Source of the DNA: Primula veris
Lineage: Eukaryota; Streptophyta; Magnoliopsida; Ericales; Primulaceae
Assembly: GCA_963682055.1 (NCBI GenBank)
Contig: OY821744.1
Span: 7,294,835-7,358,834, forward strand
Direction of reading: 5' to 3'
DNA: 64,000 nucleotides
The translations under genes and the position numbers were made by a program. How positions within the stretch are numbered: the stretch's first letter is position 1; each line of letters starts with the position of its first letter. The notes below the pieces were generated by a model that saw only the letters and a program-made list of their open reading frames with translations, had not been told where the DNA came from and made no database searches. Shown here one piece after another: positions 46,323 to 57,274 of this stretch.

Positions 46323-47000
46323 GTATACATCTAAAAAAAATAACCGAAGTCAAAAAAAATATTATTTCAATCGGACATTCGAGTCAAAAGTTATGAATTG
46401 TCAAAGTTTTACATAAAACATAAAGAAATTTTATACAGCCAATCGATCGGTTTCAGAACCGATTGATCGGCCAACCTCACTGGAAAATGTGTTGATTTTC
46501 AATGCAGGGGCAATTTTTTAATTTCACATTAAAACCGTAAGTCAGACTTACGAACCGTAAAAACGACTTACGGTTTGAGTTAAGTCAATAACCGTAAGTC
46601 AGAATTACGGTTCGTAAGTCAGAATACGGTTCGTAATTTGTTTTTACGGTTTGAGGGTGAATAAAAATAAAGTGCAGTATAATATTGATTTCTGTCCTCC
46701 TCCAATATATATATGTGTGATTTTCTTATACCAGAGCTGTTATAGTGATGGATTTACATGTTTATAACGTAAGAGCATATGATAAATGTAAAAATATTAA
46801 AATACAAGGAAGGATATTAATGCACTTTTTTTTTGTTATAGATCTCTATTTTCATCACCCTAATACATATATTTCAAATCAATTCAACCTAAAATCCATT
46901 GATTTACCCCAAATCAATTCCTATTTTTTTTTTTGAAAAAAACCCTAATTTCTCAAAAATCCTAATTTCTCAAAAATCCTAATTTCTCAAATTCAATAAA
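46323..47000. other. 5' flank of the second Transposase_32-like copy, palindromic
   Basis: Contains CCAATCGATCGGTTTC and AACCGATTGATCGG facing each other (46440-46471), followed by TCACTGGAA. Then comes a cluster of ACCGTAAGTC / GACTTACGGT words in both orientations (46533-46655). The last 150 bases form an A/C-rich leader with three AATTTCTCAAAAATCCT-like repeats before the ATG at 47001. Confidence 0.6.
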
Positions 47001-48330
47001 ATGATTCGAGAGAAAAGCTCTTCGAAGGCGACTTCTAAAGATATTGGCTCCTCCACTTCTCGTTTGGGTAAGTCTTCGAAAGCCGATAATTGTATCTCGA
47101 ATAGGACAATTGTCAATCGTGTATCATTAGATTATGCAAGTTTCCTTTGTAAATTTCCGCTTCTTGAAGAGAACACCGGTTTCCAAAATTGGGAAAATTT
47201 GATTTTTTTATCTAAAGATAAATATATATTGATGAAACTTATCAATTTTATCAAAATCTTATTGTTTATATGAATAACAATAATAAGCTCGAACTTTCAA
47301 CCAATGTCAATGAAAAGAAAATAGTTTTTTCCGCCTCTCAACTAGGCGACCTCTTTGATTTAGAGTCTAGTGGCATATTAAAAGCCGAGGAATTCTTGAA
47401 TATGTGTAATTTGTCAAACATGTTTGAACTTCGTTAATCCGTGTTTCACTCCGATTATCGTGGAGAGACAAAAGCTAATGGTCTCCACTTTCAAAATAAA
47501 ATCGCTTTTTTTGTTGTCTCTAAAATTATATTTCCTCATAGCTCAAATTTTACCGATGTTACGGAAGATAACATTGTTATTCTAGCTTGTATTCAAAACA
47601 AAATTAAATTGTATACCGCTACCTTAATTCTTAAAACAATGAGAGAAGCCAAAGACTCCACAAATCACTATCCTCCGTATGGCTCTCTTATTATCGAAAT
47701 TCTCAATTCTTTTAATATCAAGTTTAAAGACATTAAAATCGAGTTTATTAGTGTTCTTGAGTCAAAAAATCTTTCGCAAATGAAAATTCGTGTTATCGGT
47801 AATAATATTATAACTTGGTATGACCGAATAGTTACCGGTGAATTTTTTGCACATCTCTCTCTTCATCTAGAGACCTATGTAGGCCCTAAGGCAATCCCTT
47901 ACGAACCCGTTTTGAAACCCCATGATCCTTCTCTAGGTCCTAATACGGAACCCGATGGTCCTCTTTCTGACACCATTCCTACATCCTCGCGTCGACGAAA
48001 GGGGAAAGGAATAGCGGTATCCTCCTCTCTTACTCCTATTGAAGTCTATCCTCCTCATAATACTGAAAATGCTCGCTTCTCCTTTCCTCGTAACCCTCAT
48101 TGGGCGCCCGCGACCGGAAATTTTCATGCGGGCAAAATGACGATAGATTACGAATTTCATCGTCATTTTCGTCAACAATACCGTGAGTATAGAATGGATA
48201 AGAGTGAGGATTACGGAGAAACGATGCCTATAGTGAAGAGGAGTATAAGTATTATCGTGCATATTTTCCGAACTATCGTCGTCCGCTCTATGATGATACC
48301 GACGATGATGCTACTTCGAAATATGACTAG
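47001..48330 (+). pseudogene. Transposase_32 / Athila ORF1-like gene, broken second copy
   Basis: Homologue of the intact gene at 18252-19619. ATG at 47001. Matching blocks in order: FQNWENLIFLSKDKY versus FQKWETLLTLKNDIY; KIVFSASQLGDLFDLES versus EFVFTELDLCSLLNLEP; NGLHFQNKIAFFVVSKIIFP versus SGLYFHSKITFLLLSKIILP; PPYGSLIIEIL versus LPYGALITSIL; and a shared YVGP before the Pro-rich linker. Lesions: a frameshift near 47225, an in-frame TAA near 47436, and a second shift near 48230 that moves the acidic C-terminus to another frame (stop at 48328-48330). Divergence is considerable, so the two copies are old or come from different family members. No introns, and no CACTA ends were found around this copy. 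Confidence 0.75.
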
Positions 48331-48690
48331 CATTATAATTTTTCTATGTTTCGAACAATGTGTAATTTTATTTTATTTATTTTGTTAAACCGTGACTATT
48401 TTGGGACTCGTTGCATTATAAATGTTAATCATTTTTGCGATTGGGTATGTTAATGTACGATTAGTTATTTTTATCTTTTGTTACTATTTTATCGTATGTT
48501 TCCATTTGTGCGATTGGTTATTGTGGTGTTGTTGTATTATTTATTTGATATATTGTGTTGGTGATTGTATTTTTTTTATTTGTGGCGATGATCCATTTTT
48601 AAGCAAAACTATGGCGACTTTTTCGCTCGACATTTACTTACCAATTTCTTGTATTTTGATTTATACTTCTGTCGGTGTTTGATTCTCTTT
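48331..48690. other. 3' flank of the broken Transposase_32-like copy
   Basis: T-rich DNA with TTGCGATTGG and TGTGCGATTGG words, similar in character to the 3' flank of the intact copy. The 86-codon ORF here is hydrophobic low-complexity translation and is not supported. Confidence 0.4.
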
Positions 48691-48860
48691 AGTGCATATA
48701 GTGCAGTACAAAAAGTGCATATATTTTACTTTAAAGTTAAAAAAAACTTGGTGGATTCGAACCACCAAGCTTTTGAACATCAGTGTTGGGTGCAAGCGTT
48801 CTTATCAATTTGAGCTTACAGATCTAAAATTAGTTACTAAAAAGGCAATTCAAACTTTAA
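48691..48860 (-). repeat. tRNA-like / SINE-like repeat fragment
   Basis: The minus strand contains GTAAGCTCAAATTGATAAGA (A-box/D-arm-like) and, downstream, CTTGGTGGTTCGAATCCACC, a perfect T-arm hairpin with B-box. A T tract and AGTGCATATAG-like words follow. Similar pieces occur at 1-1110. A SINE or tRNA-derived repeat is possible; no complete tRNA fold can be drawn. Confidence 0.4.
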
Positions 48861-49140
48861 TAAGAATTGAAATGAGTCAAACGAGAGCTAAATACATAGA
48901 ATTGAAAGTGTTTTTTTTTATGAAAAACAGTTTTTTCGGTGTAAAAAGTGGTATATTGACAAAAATAATAATTTATTGTTTGTAATTTTTTAAAAAGTTT
49001 ATGATTTTTTTCATTTTTTTTATTATTTTTTCATTTTTTATAATTTTGTTCATTTTTTCATTTTTTTTAATTTTTTGTATTTTTTGTGATTTTTTTGTTG
49101 TTTTTGTGATTTTTTATATTTTTTGTGAATTTTTTCATTT
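48861..49140. repeat. T-rich low-complexity tract
   Basis: From about 48985, repeated ATTTTTT(C/G)ATTTTTT words; simple sequence. Confidence 0.75.
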
Positions 49141-49319
49141 ATGAGGGAGGGAGGAAGAGAGATATTTTCTGTTTTTTTATAAAATTAGATTTTTTTTAGT
49201 TTATATAGTATGAAAAAGTCGTATATAAGAGTAATGCAAATTATAATAAGTATTTAATGAGAATTAAAATTAAAAAATGTTACCTATGAGTTATTAATCC
49301 TTTAAAAAAAAGATAAATT

Positions 49320-49520
49320 TGTATGTGCTTCATTCTTTATGTCTTCATGAGTCATTGTTTTTCTAAGCTTTTTATCTGACTGATATGTTGTCTAATACTC
49401 GTGATTCTAAATCTTATTATATATGTGCTCCATTCTTTATGTCGTTTTATTGTTTAGAAATATCCTTTGTTTTTCAATGCTTTTCATCTGACTGATTTTG
49501 TCTAATGTTTATGATTTAAT
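49320..49520. repeat. ~105-bp tandem duplication
   Basis: CATTCTTTATGTC, TTGTTTTTC and ATCTGACTGAT recur in order at about 49330-49390 and 49433-49500. No gene; the rest of the interval up to 50121 shows nothing else. Confidence 0.6.
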
Positions 49521-50121
49521 TTTACGATGAATAAGCATTCATGTTAGTATGACTAGTTGTATTTATATTTTTCTTACTTTGCATAAAATATGTGATGAGT
49601 ATATCATTTTTTTTTTTGTATAAATATTTGATGTGAATCGCATCAGCTTGAAATTCAACTAAAAAAACAAGTACTATATCACATAATATCGTGAAGGAAC
49701 TGATCACATTAACCTAGTTTATGATAACTTAATTAAACGAACTCTTTCGGACTAAATTTATTGTGCATCATAAAAAGAATTATTTTGGCAAGCTGTTTCT
49801 TCTTAAAATCATCTTTCAATTATCCGGCTATTACGCTCGAACATGCTATGTTAAAATGCGATTTTCATTAACATTGCTCGTGATTAAACATTCCAAAATA
49901 TCATTCAAAACTGTCACAGGGAAAAGAACATCGCCAGAAATTACTTAGCATTAGCTTCATCCAGAAAATATATAAGAAATGCACAATGCAACGAATAATA
50001 ATTAGTAATAAATTTATCCGAAGCCTATCTAAAATTTTGCTCAAAAATTTGTCTTCCTACCTACGTGGGCCTGAAGACTAAAACTGATTAAAAAAATCAG
50101 GAAACACGATTAAGTTACTAA

Positions 50122-52621
50122 TTAAAGAACATCCAATCTAATATCACTCTTGGTGCCCTCTTCGACATCGTTGACGTATCTTCTCCAGAACCAATGTTTT
50201 CTCCAAACTTGTGAGACCTCTTCGATCGGAATGTTCTTTGTCTCAGGAACAAAAAAGGCGACGAAAGCAGTCATAATGGCAACAAAAACGGCGAACACGA
50301 CGAACAAGAAATACTTGAGGGTGCACAACCAAGATAGGAAAAATTGAGCAATTATAAACGTGCACAGCATATTGACTGCGACAACAATGCTCTGTCCAGC
50401 TGAACGGACTTCAAGGGGGAAGATTTCACTGGGTACGAGCCAACCAAGTGGGCCCCATGAGCAAGCAAAAGCTGCTACGAAGATGCATATACATATCACC
50501 ACAGCAGTTGAGTAGAGCTTGCTTAGCTCGATCTCAGCTCCGGATAGACCGAATTTAATTCCAATGAGAACAGCCAATAAAGCCTGTAGTTAATTATGCG
50601 CAAAAACAAAATAGTTAGGGTGGGAGAAAATAATTAGGAAGTGTTATGATAAGGTTATATATTTCATACATCTTTATTTATGAGTAAATTTGAACTTGTT
50701 AAGTAGAATTCCAATTTGTCGTTCAAAATACATATTTGCTAATCCGATAATATATTTATGAAATAAATGATTTTAACCAATAGAAGAGTGTCATAATAAA
50801 GTAAAACGACTAAACGAGAATAGGAAAAAAGATACACAAGACCGATCAAATAATTACTCCATATAAGTACGTATACCTGAAATACGAGCATAAGACCTCC
50901 ACCCCAGAAAAACAGTTTACGGCGACCCCACTTATCAATTCCGTAAATCGATATAAATGTGGCCAAACAGTTAACCCCACCAGTGATTAGTGCCGAACCT
51001 AGCGAAGCATTGTGTCCAAATCCGATCGTCTTAAAAATTTCAGGTGCGTAGAACATGACCATATTCATGCCAGTAACTTGTTGGAAAAATGGGATTAGTA
51101 TAGCCAACACGAGTTGAGGCCTATACTTTCTCATCAAGAGATTACGCCACGGGTTTTGTACTTTCTTAGCCTCATCGCTAGCTTTGATCAAATCGTTTAA
51201 TTCGTGTTCAACGTTAACAACGCCACGTATTTTTTGTAGTAGTTGTTTGGCCTCGTCGCGTTTTTCTCTTTCGATTAATGAGTTTGGGGTCTCTGAGACC
51301 AATAGAGACGTGGCTATCATGATAAAAGCTGGAACAGCGGCGCATCCTAAGCTGATGCGCCACCCCATATTACCACCTATTTGGTTGGTGCCAAGGTTTA
51401 CGGCATTGGCGACAAGTATGCCAATGGTAATTGATAGCTGAAAGCATACGTTTAATGAGCCTCGGTGCTTGTAAGGAGCCATTTCGGAAACGTATAGAGG
51501 TATGGACTACAATATTACAAGAAAGAAAAAGAATTAGCACGTCTTATTTTCAGAGGAAAATGATGAGTTCTATAAAAAACAAAGAAAAAAGTTCCATAAA
51601 AAGAAATTATTTTGTGGTTGCAGTAATTAGACGTTGTTATAACAAAACTCTATTAGTATAGAATATTTTAAGAAGTCACAAATAAAATGATGTATCACCT
51701 AAGGGCTAAGGCAACTGTTAGCATTTTAGAAATATATGTAACATTATTGAAGACAACTTGCGGTACTTCAGATAGCAAAGAAAGTGAACAAAACAAACGA
51801 AAATAACAATTTAGAGTAAAATAATTATGTACCTGTGTAGCAAAACCGACACCAAAACCCAAAAAAATACGACCAACAATCAACATGGCGATGCATACTG
51901 CAAAGCCGTTGAGGATCGCACCCACACAGAAGATGAAACCGCCCACAAACATGGAAAACTTACGGCCTAATCTTTTGGTCACCCATGCAGCAACGAAAGA
52001 AGCAACAAGAGCGGCCAAGTAAAGAGATGACGTAAAAAAGGTAAGTTTATGGCTGTCGAACTTGCAGTACTGGTTAGTCGAGTGGTCCAGCTCTTCCTTT
52101 CGATAAACAGATGGGAAGAATTGTTGGAGAAAAGGAGGCATTGAGGTAACTCCACCTAATACAAGTACAATAATTTGATTATTGAGAATCACAATGAAGT
52201 GAAAGAAAGATCAAACAACAAATTCTAACTTAACATGAATAGCAGGTTATTTACCTTGGTACATAAAAATGTTTAATACAAAATACATTGTTTTCTTTCT
52301 TTCTTTGCTTATTTGATATATTTTGTTGAGTAATGACTTAATGAGTAGCAAGGTCCTAGGCTAAATATTTCAACTGACCAAATAGAAAAATATTAACATT
52401 AAGAATATCTGGAGATAAATAAGAATATATATAATGATGATTAGTAGGGATAATTTTAAAAATAAAATAGGTAGGGTTTACTTACCGGTGATGCCGATGT
52501 CATATCCAAAAATCAACCCTCCCATAGCCGCGACAAAACAAGTGATAAGTACATAACGAGTCAGTTTTCCGGGATAACCTCCCGATCCGTCGTCACCCGG
52601 AGTAATACCTCCCACCACCAT
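50122..52621 (-). CDS. STP: monosaccharide/H+ symporter, STP family (4 coding exons)
   Basis: Plasma-membrane hexose uptake by proton symport; major facilitator superfamily, 12 membrane spans (family knowledge). Exons on the minus strand: 52621-52486, 52155-51833, 51506-50877, 50583-50122. They sum to 1551 nt (516 residues); STPs are usually about 500-525. All introns are GT-AG. Key features: [18 protein letters not shown], with Asp41 at the proton-coupling position of TM1; Cys76 (NQYCKF) and a Cys in WLCTLKYF, matching the STP lid disulfide pair; RLGRK and DKWGRRK loops; [16 protein letters not shown] in the sugar site; [20 protein letters not shown]; and the C-terminal [12 protein letters not shown]. 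No lesion seen. The frame and length are normal, so the gene is probably functional. The exact STP subgroup is not resolved. Confidence 0.94.
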
Positions 52622-53676
52622 GTTTTTTTTTGTGTTACTGCAAGATTAAGTGAATAAATGATTAAAAACACTAGAGCACTGTGGAAGAAACATTGTACCA
52701 TATTGGAAAACATATATAATTACTAGCTTATGCACCTATTCTCATGGTGTCCAAACAATTCTAATCATAAGTTCTCCTAAGGTTTTATAACTTTGCCATG
52801 ACAAGGTTGTTGAATAATTATCTAGTAGTAATATTTTATGTTGGTACTGGTACATATTCATCTTTTAGTCTTAATTAAGACACAAAAAACTGACAAAAAA
52901 TACACAATTACAATTTCACATCAGTAACCAAAAAGAGTTAAAAGCATGTCTAATAAGTGATTCTTATAACAGTTGATTAATAAAAAAAATTCAATTGATA
53001 TTTCAAAGAGAAATATTTTCTGCAATATGGGGTGTGTTCTAATTGTGGGTAAGAATTTTTTCCTTAGACAGTAAGATTCTTTTAGAAAAAAAGTTGTCAT
53101 GACTTAGTAGAAGTATATTTAATTATTGATTCCGCAATGAATGAATTCTCTTATTGTTGTTGCATTGTCTGGATCAATAATATGCGCTGAAAAAAAAGCT
53201 AATATAAAGGTTCATTCTGTGTAACTGCTTATAAAAGTAGTCACGTAAAATATTTCTCTAAGCACTCTATCGTAGTTGGTACGTACCAGGTATTTGTCAA
53301 TTCACTAATGATTATTTAAAAAAAAAAAACATATACTATTGTATCCATTCAACAAATCAAACTCAGGTCTCAAGTTTAGATTTTACTAGCAATATATCTT
53401 TACGGAAAAAAACAATACCACATAATCTAGCAAAGGTAGAACTCAAGGGTAATTAATACTTAACAAATTTTAGTCTATGTGAAGTAAACTAATTCTATCT
53501 ATACCAGATAATAACAAAACCTAGAATGGCAAAACGAATATATATAAGAAGAATAGAGCTATATAGGCAAAAAGAACTTACAAAAGAAAGCTGTCAAATT
53601 TGATCTCTCTATATCTATTTTCCAGACACGAATATTATTCTGAAGTTGTAATGGCTTATGCTTAAGACTTGTCTGG
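52622..53676 (-). other. STP 5' leader with a probable intron
   Basis: An acceptor CTTGCAG lies just before the start codon (leader exon resumes at 52637). A donor TTTCTTTT|GTAAGT lies at 53582/53581. Together they define a 944-bp leader intron. Otherwise AT-rich. Inferred from splice consensus only. Confidence 0.5.
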
Positions 53677-53684
53677 TATTTATA
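53677..53684 (-). promoter_or_regulatory. candidate STP TATA box
   Basis: TATAAATA on the minus strand, about 95 bp 5' of the inferred leader donor and about 1.06 kb from the ATG. Position fits a short leader exon plus a leader intron. Confidence 0.55.
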
Positions 53685-53699
53685 AGATAAATCATGTGT

Positions 53700-56249
53700 T
53701 TTTCCTACAACGACTGGAATTAGAATATCTAACTATTTGGATATGATCAAGAGTTTCATCTCCAATATATATATTTGTTTTCTAAGATAATTTAAGTTCA
53801 ATGGATTTACTTTTTTGTATGGATAATTTAATAGTTGCGCATACATATATGTCCTACTGAAACTGAAATTATGTAGAATCCAAATCCTGATACAATTTGT
53901 CTAAGGAAATATTGTAAGAGTGTCTTAATCTATTCCTTATCCATACTCAATTTCACCTAGGTATAAGATATGTAATCTTAATCTCCTATATTTGTATCAA
54001 GGGTAAAACTCAGGCACTTAACAAAGAGAGTTAATTAATTAGTTAACACATTATAACAATTAGTGTACTTATTTAATATTTGTTTTTGTTTTTTTGTATA
54101 ATTGGTGGGTAAAACCGACATTTTATTTATTTATTTATAAAAATATGGGGAAAAATCCCACAAAATAAACAAAGTTCAGTATCAAAGTAATAGATTTGGA
54201 GAGAATTTATGTAAATCTGTAATGAATAATTTATTAAGAAATTAATGCATCAATATACAATTATTTTATTTATTTCCATATTTCACATATTTTAATCAAT
54301 ATTTAAGTTTATGATAAGTCAAAACTAGGGTTCTATATGTTTAAATGAGTTTTTATTGTGTTATGTCATCAAATTTGTTTTTATTTTCTTGCTACAAAAT
54401 ATCAAATCTTACCATAAATCATTAAATGCTAAATTAATGGAATGAATAGAATTTGAATGATTAGATAGTATCCATAATTGATCTAGATGCATTAATTTAT
54501 AGATTAGGGTTAAACAATGCCCCGAAGGTCCTTGTTAGCCGAACCGATTAATTACATTGATCAAGTTGATCTTATTAATCTTTTCTATATTTTTATAAAG
54601 GTGTACCTTAACCTGAGCCCCATGGCAGAACCGAAAAACATATATGTTAGTACTCTATTATCATTTTCCAATTATCATATATGAAATTATAGAGTCCGTT
54701 TGTGAATCTAAATTCTGGATCGAATGGTGAAAACATTGAGCACTCTTATATATGTTTCAACATGAGAAAGTTACACTAAAACTTGGTATCATGCATCACC
54801 ACACCATATCAGTATTTTGCACCACCAAAGTTAATATTATTATTAATATGGGTGGAGCCAGTAACAAATGTTTAGAGTTGCAAAAATATAAAACAGAATA
54901 TTTTTCAAAATGTAAAGAATAGAAAAGCGGGATTTTATACCTTTTTTTTATCATGGTTTCTTAATCTTTTTTATACGGTTTCTAATTTATTTTTTATTTT
55001 TTGGTCAATGTTAACTTTATTTTCCAAACTTAAAAAAAAAAGCGGCAAGAATAAAACTACGTCCAGTCACGACTCATGTGTCGAAAGTTTTAGTATTTGA
55101 AAATTGACCAAAAATAAAATAAAAATTAGAAATTAAGGTAAAACAAATACAAATTAAGAAAAAAAGGTAAGAAAAGGAAAAGTATGAATAACGAAAGTAT
55201 AAAAAGGTAAAATTAAGAAACCGAGCTATATTAAAAGAAATAATATGAACAAACAAAGGTATAAAAATATTAAAAACCCAAATATCCAAATTTATAATAT
55301 GAAATACTCAAGTTCACATATACTCACTTTCCATAGATATATGCGTAAGGACAACTAAATATATGTTAAATAATTTCATTATACTTCCTTTGCATACAAA
55401 CTATCAAAAGTTACCTTAAATTTTATTTGCAACCACCATTTTATGTTATTATTATAGTTTAATTTTCCAAATATGTGTGTCACATACTAACATGCTATAT
55501 AAGTTAGTGTCATAATGTATTTCAATTATTTGTTACTTTTTTAAATAGTACTATTAGTGTTACATAAAAAATTATAGTATGTTATTGCAGTAACAATATA
55601 ATCCTATAATTTTGAAAGTCATTGCCAAAAAAATATTTAAGAGGTTGCCATAATACACTATATATAAATTATTTTGAAAAAAATTACTGAAAAAAATTAA
55701 TTTCTGAAAATTATGGGTTTGCGGTGGCAATCACTTATCACACTGATGTTCCGCCACTGTTATTAATTAAAAATGAAACAAATTAGTTCATAATTTACTA
55801 TATAGGAACTATGTGAATTGTTTATAAATTTACCATATCAAAAATATTCATCATGTTGAACAAAGTTTAACCTTGTAGTCTCATTTATTGTACGGTACTA
55901 TATCTTTGAAAAAATAAATTAATAACTTAATTAAGAGTATTCTCAAACTGACCTAGTCAAAATGTGTGGGACCAAATTATTTGTTTCTCCTTAAATCTAA
56001 CATTTAAGGATTAAATTAAATAAATTTTGTATATAAGCAAAATTCTGTATTTATTATATTTTGTCCCTTAGTATTCGATTTAGATAAAAAAAATCTCGGT
56101 TAACTAACATCTTGAGACACATTAAATTCTGGATTGTTTCTAAGTATTTGGTAAGTCATATTTTTTGTAGGATATAAAATAGTGGATACTTGTTTAGAGG
56201 GAATAGTAGCAAGTTGATTTCTAAAAGGAAAATGAATTATAATTAAGTA
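53700..56249. other. intergenic, nothing recognised
   Basis: Very AT-rich DNA upstream of the STP gene. Short ORFs show no family features. No tandem or inverted structure stands out by eye. Confidence 0.5.
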
Positions 56250-57005
56250 CTTATATAATTCTATTATAATAAGTCAATTCAATTTAATTGAGCCTGTCCA
56301 ATTAACACATTTTTTTTAAAAAATACTGCTACACATTTATATTAATTACAATAATATTATACTTACATAAAAATATAAAAATTAAAAACTAATAAAACTA
56401 TTTATCCATCTTTAACAACCAAACATTATTTTAGATCTTAAACTATGTTTTTTTTATATTATCTACATATTTATATCATAACTATACATATTTTTTATTA
56501 CATTACGCACCGCATACGCAACACGTGGGAAATGATTACCAGTATAATCTTATGTCCATGATTTCCGAAATAGGAAAAGTATTAATATAAAGACTTATAT
56601 ACAATCTTTTGTCATAAATACGAGGACTATAAAGATTCAGTCCATACGTGGTCAAAATTTAACTGGTCTCTCCTTTTTATTCTATTTGGGTCTTTCTATA
56701 CTATTAATCGTGTCCCACACGTTGCGTGTGCGATGCGTAGTATGATTAAAATATATAAAATAAATATAGTTCTGAGATAAATATGTGAAGAATAAAAAAA
56801 CTATATAGAAGAGGAGAATACTTAAAATAATTTTGATTTGTTAAAAGACGGATAAAAAGTGTTAATTAGTTTTTTAATTTTCTATTATTTATGAGGGTGA
56901 CATTACGGTAATTAATATAAAAAAGTGTAAGGGTAATTTTGAAAAAAAAATGATAAAATTTGACAGACTCAACAAATTTTGGATTGACTTATTAGAATGA
57001 TATAA
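56250..57005. repeat. inverted pair of related element ends
   Basis: 56250-56545 and 56694-57005 are reverse complements of each other in outline. Right arm starts TCCCACACGTTGCGTGTGCG and continues ATGCGTAGTATGATTAAAAT. The reverse complement of the left arm starts TCCCACGTGTTGCGTATGCG and continues GTGCGTAATGTAATAAAAAA. The arms share further ordered blocks out to TTATTAGAATGATAT. A third copy is at 27255-27560. The spacer is about 150 bp. Non-coding. Confidence 0.6.
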
Positions 57006-57073
57006 CTGTTTTGAGTTCACATGTTAAGTTTACAGGAAAATAAGGTAGAAAAATTTAAAGAGAGAGCTAAACG

Positions 57074-57274
57074 ATGAGAAATTGGGCTGAGCTTTTAAAT
57101 GATATGTTGTATTCGATTTGTGACAGTGTCGGTTCCTTTAAAGAAGTGGTTGCGTTCGGGGGAGTTTGTTCAGCTTTGCGACGCGTAGCAGTTGAAACGA
57201 ACTTGGGCAAACCTCTGTTACCCTTCCCATGGTTGATGCTGTCCGAGAATCAGGTTTTCTTCCCCTCCTATTAA
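57074..57274 (+). pseudogene. F-box-like N-terminal fragment
   Basis: 66-codon frame with WAELLNDMLYSICDSVGSFK, FGGVCSALRRVAVE and PWLML. This follows the F-box plan (W..L..D.L..I...L.S..D...F..VC..WR) and the PWLML end seen in plant F-box/DUF295 proteins. Only this N-terminal part exists; no DUF295 region follows. CAG|GTTTTC near 57254 could be a donor, but no downstream exon was found. Probably a gene fragment carried by or stranded among repeats. Confidence 0.5.

Noticed and set aside
47933..48262. Minus-strand ORF over the broken Transposase_32-like copy
   Set aside because: Shadow frame; the sense strand explains the open stretch.
48422..48682. Hydrophobic 86-codon plus-strand ORF
   Set aside because: Cys/Phe/Ile-rich translation of T-rich DNA; no start context or homologue recognised.
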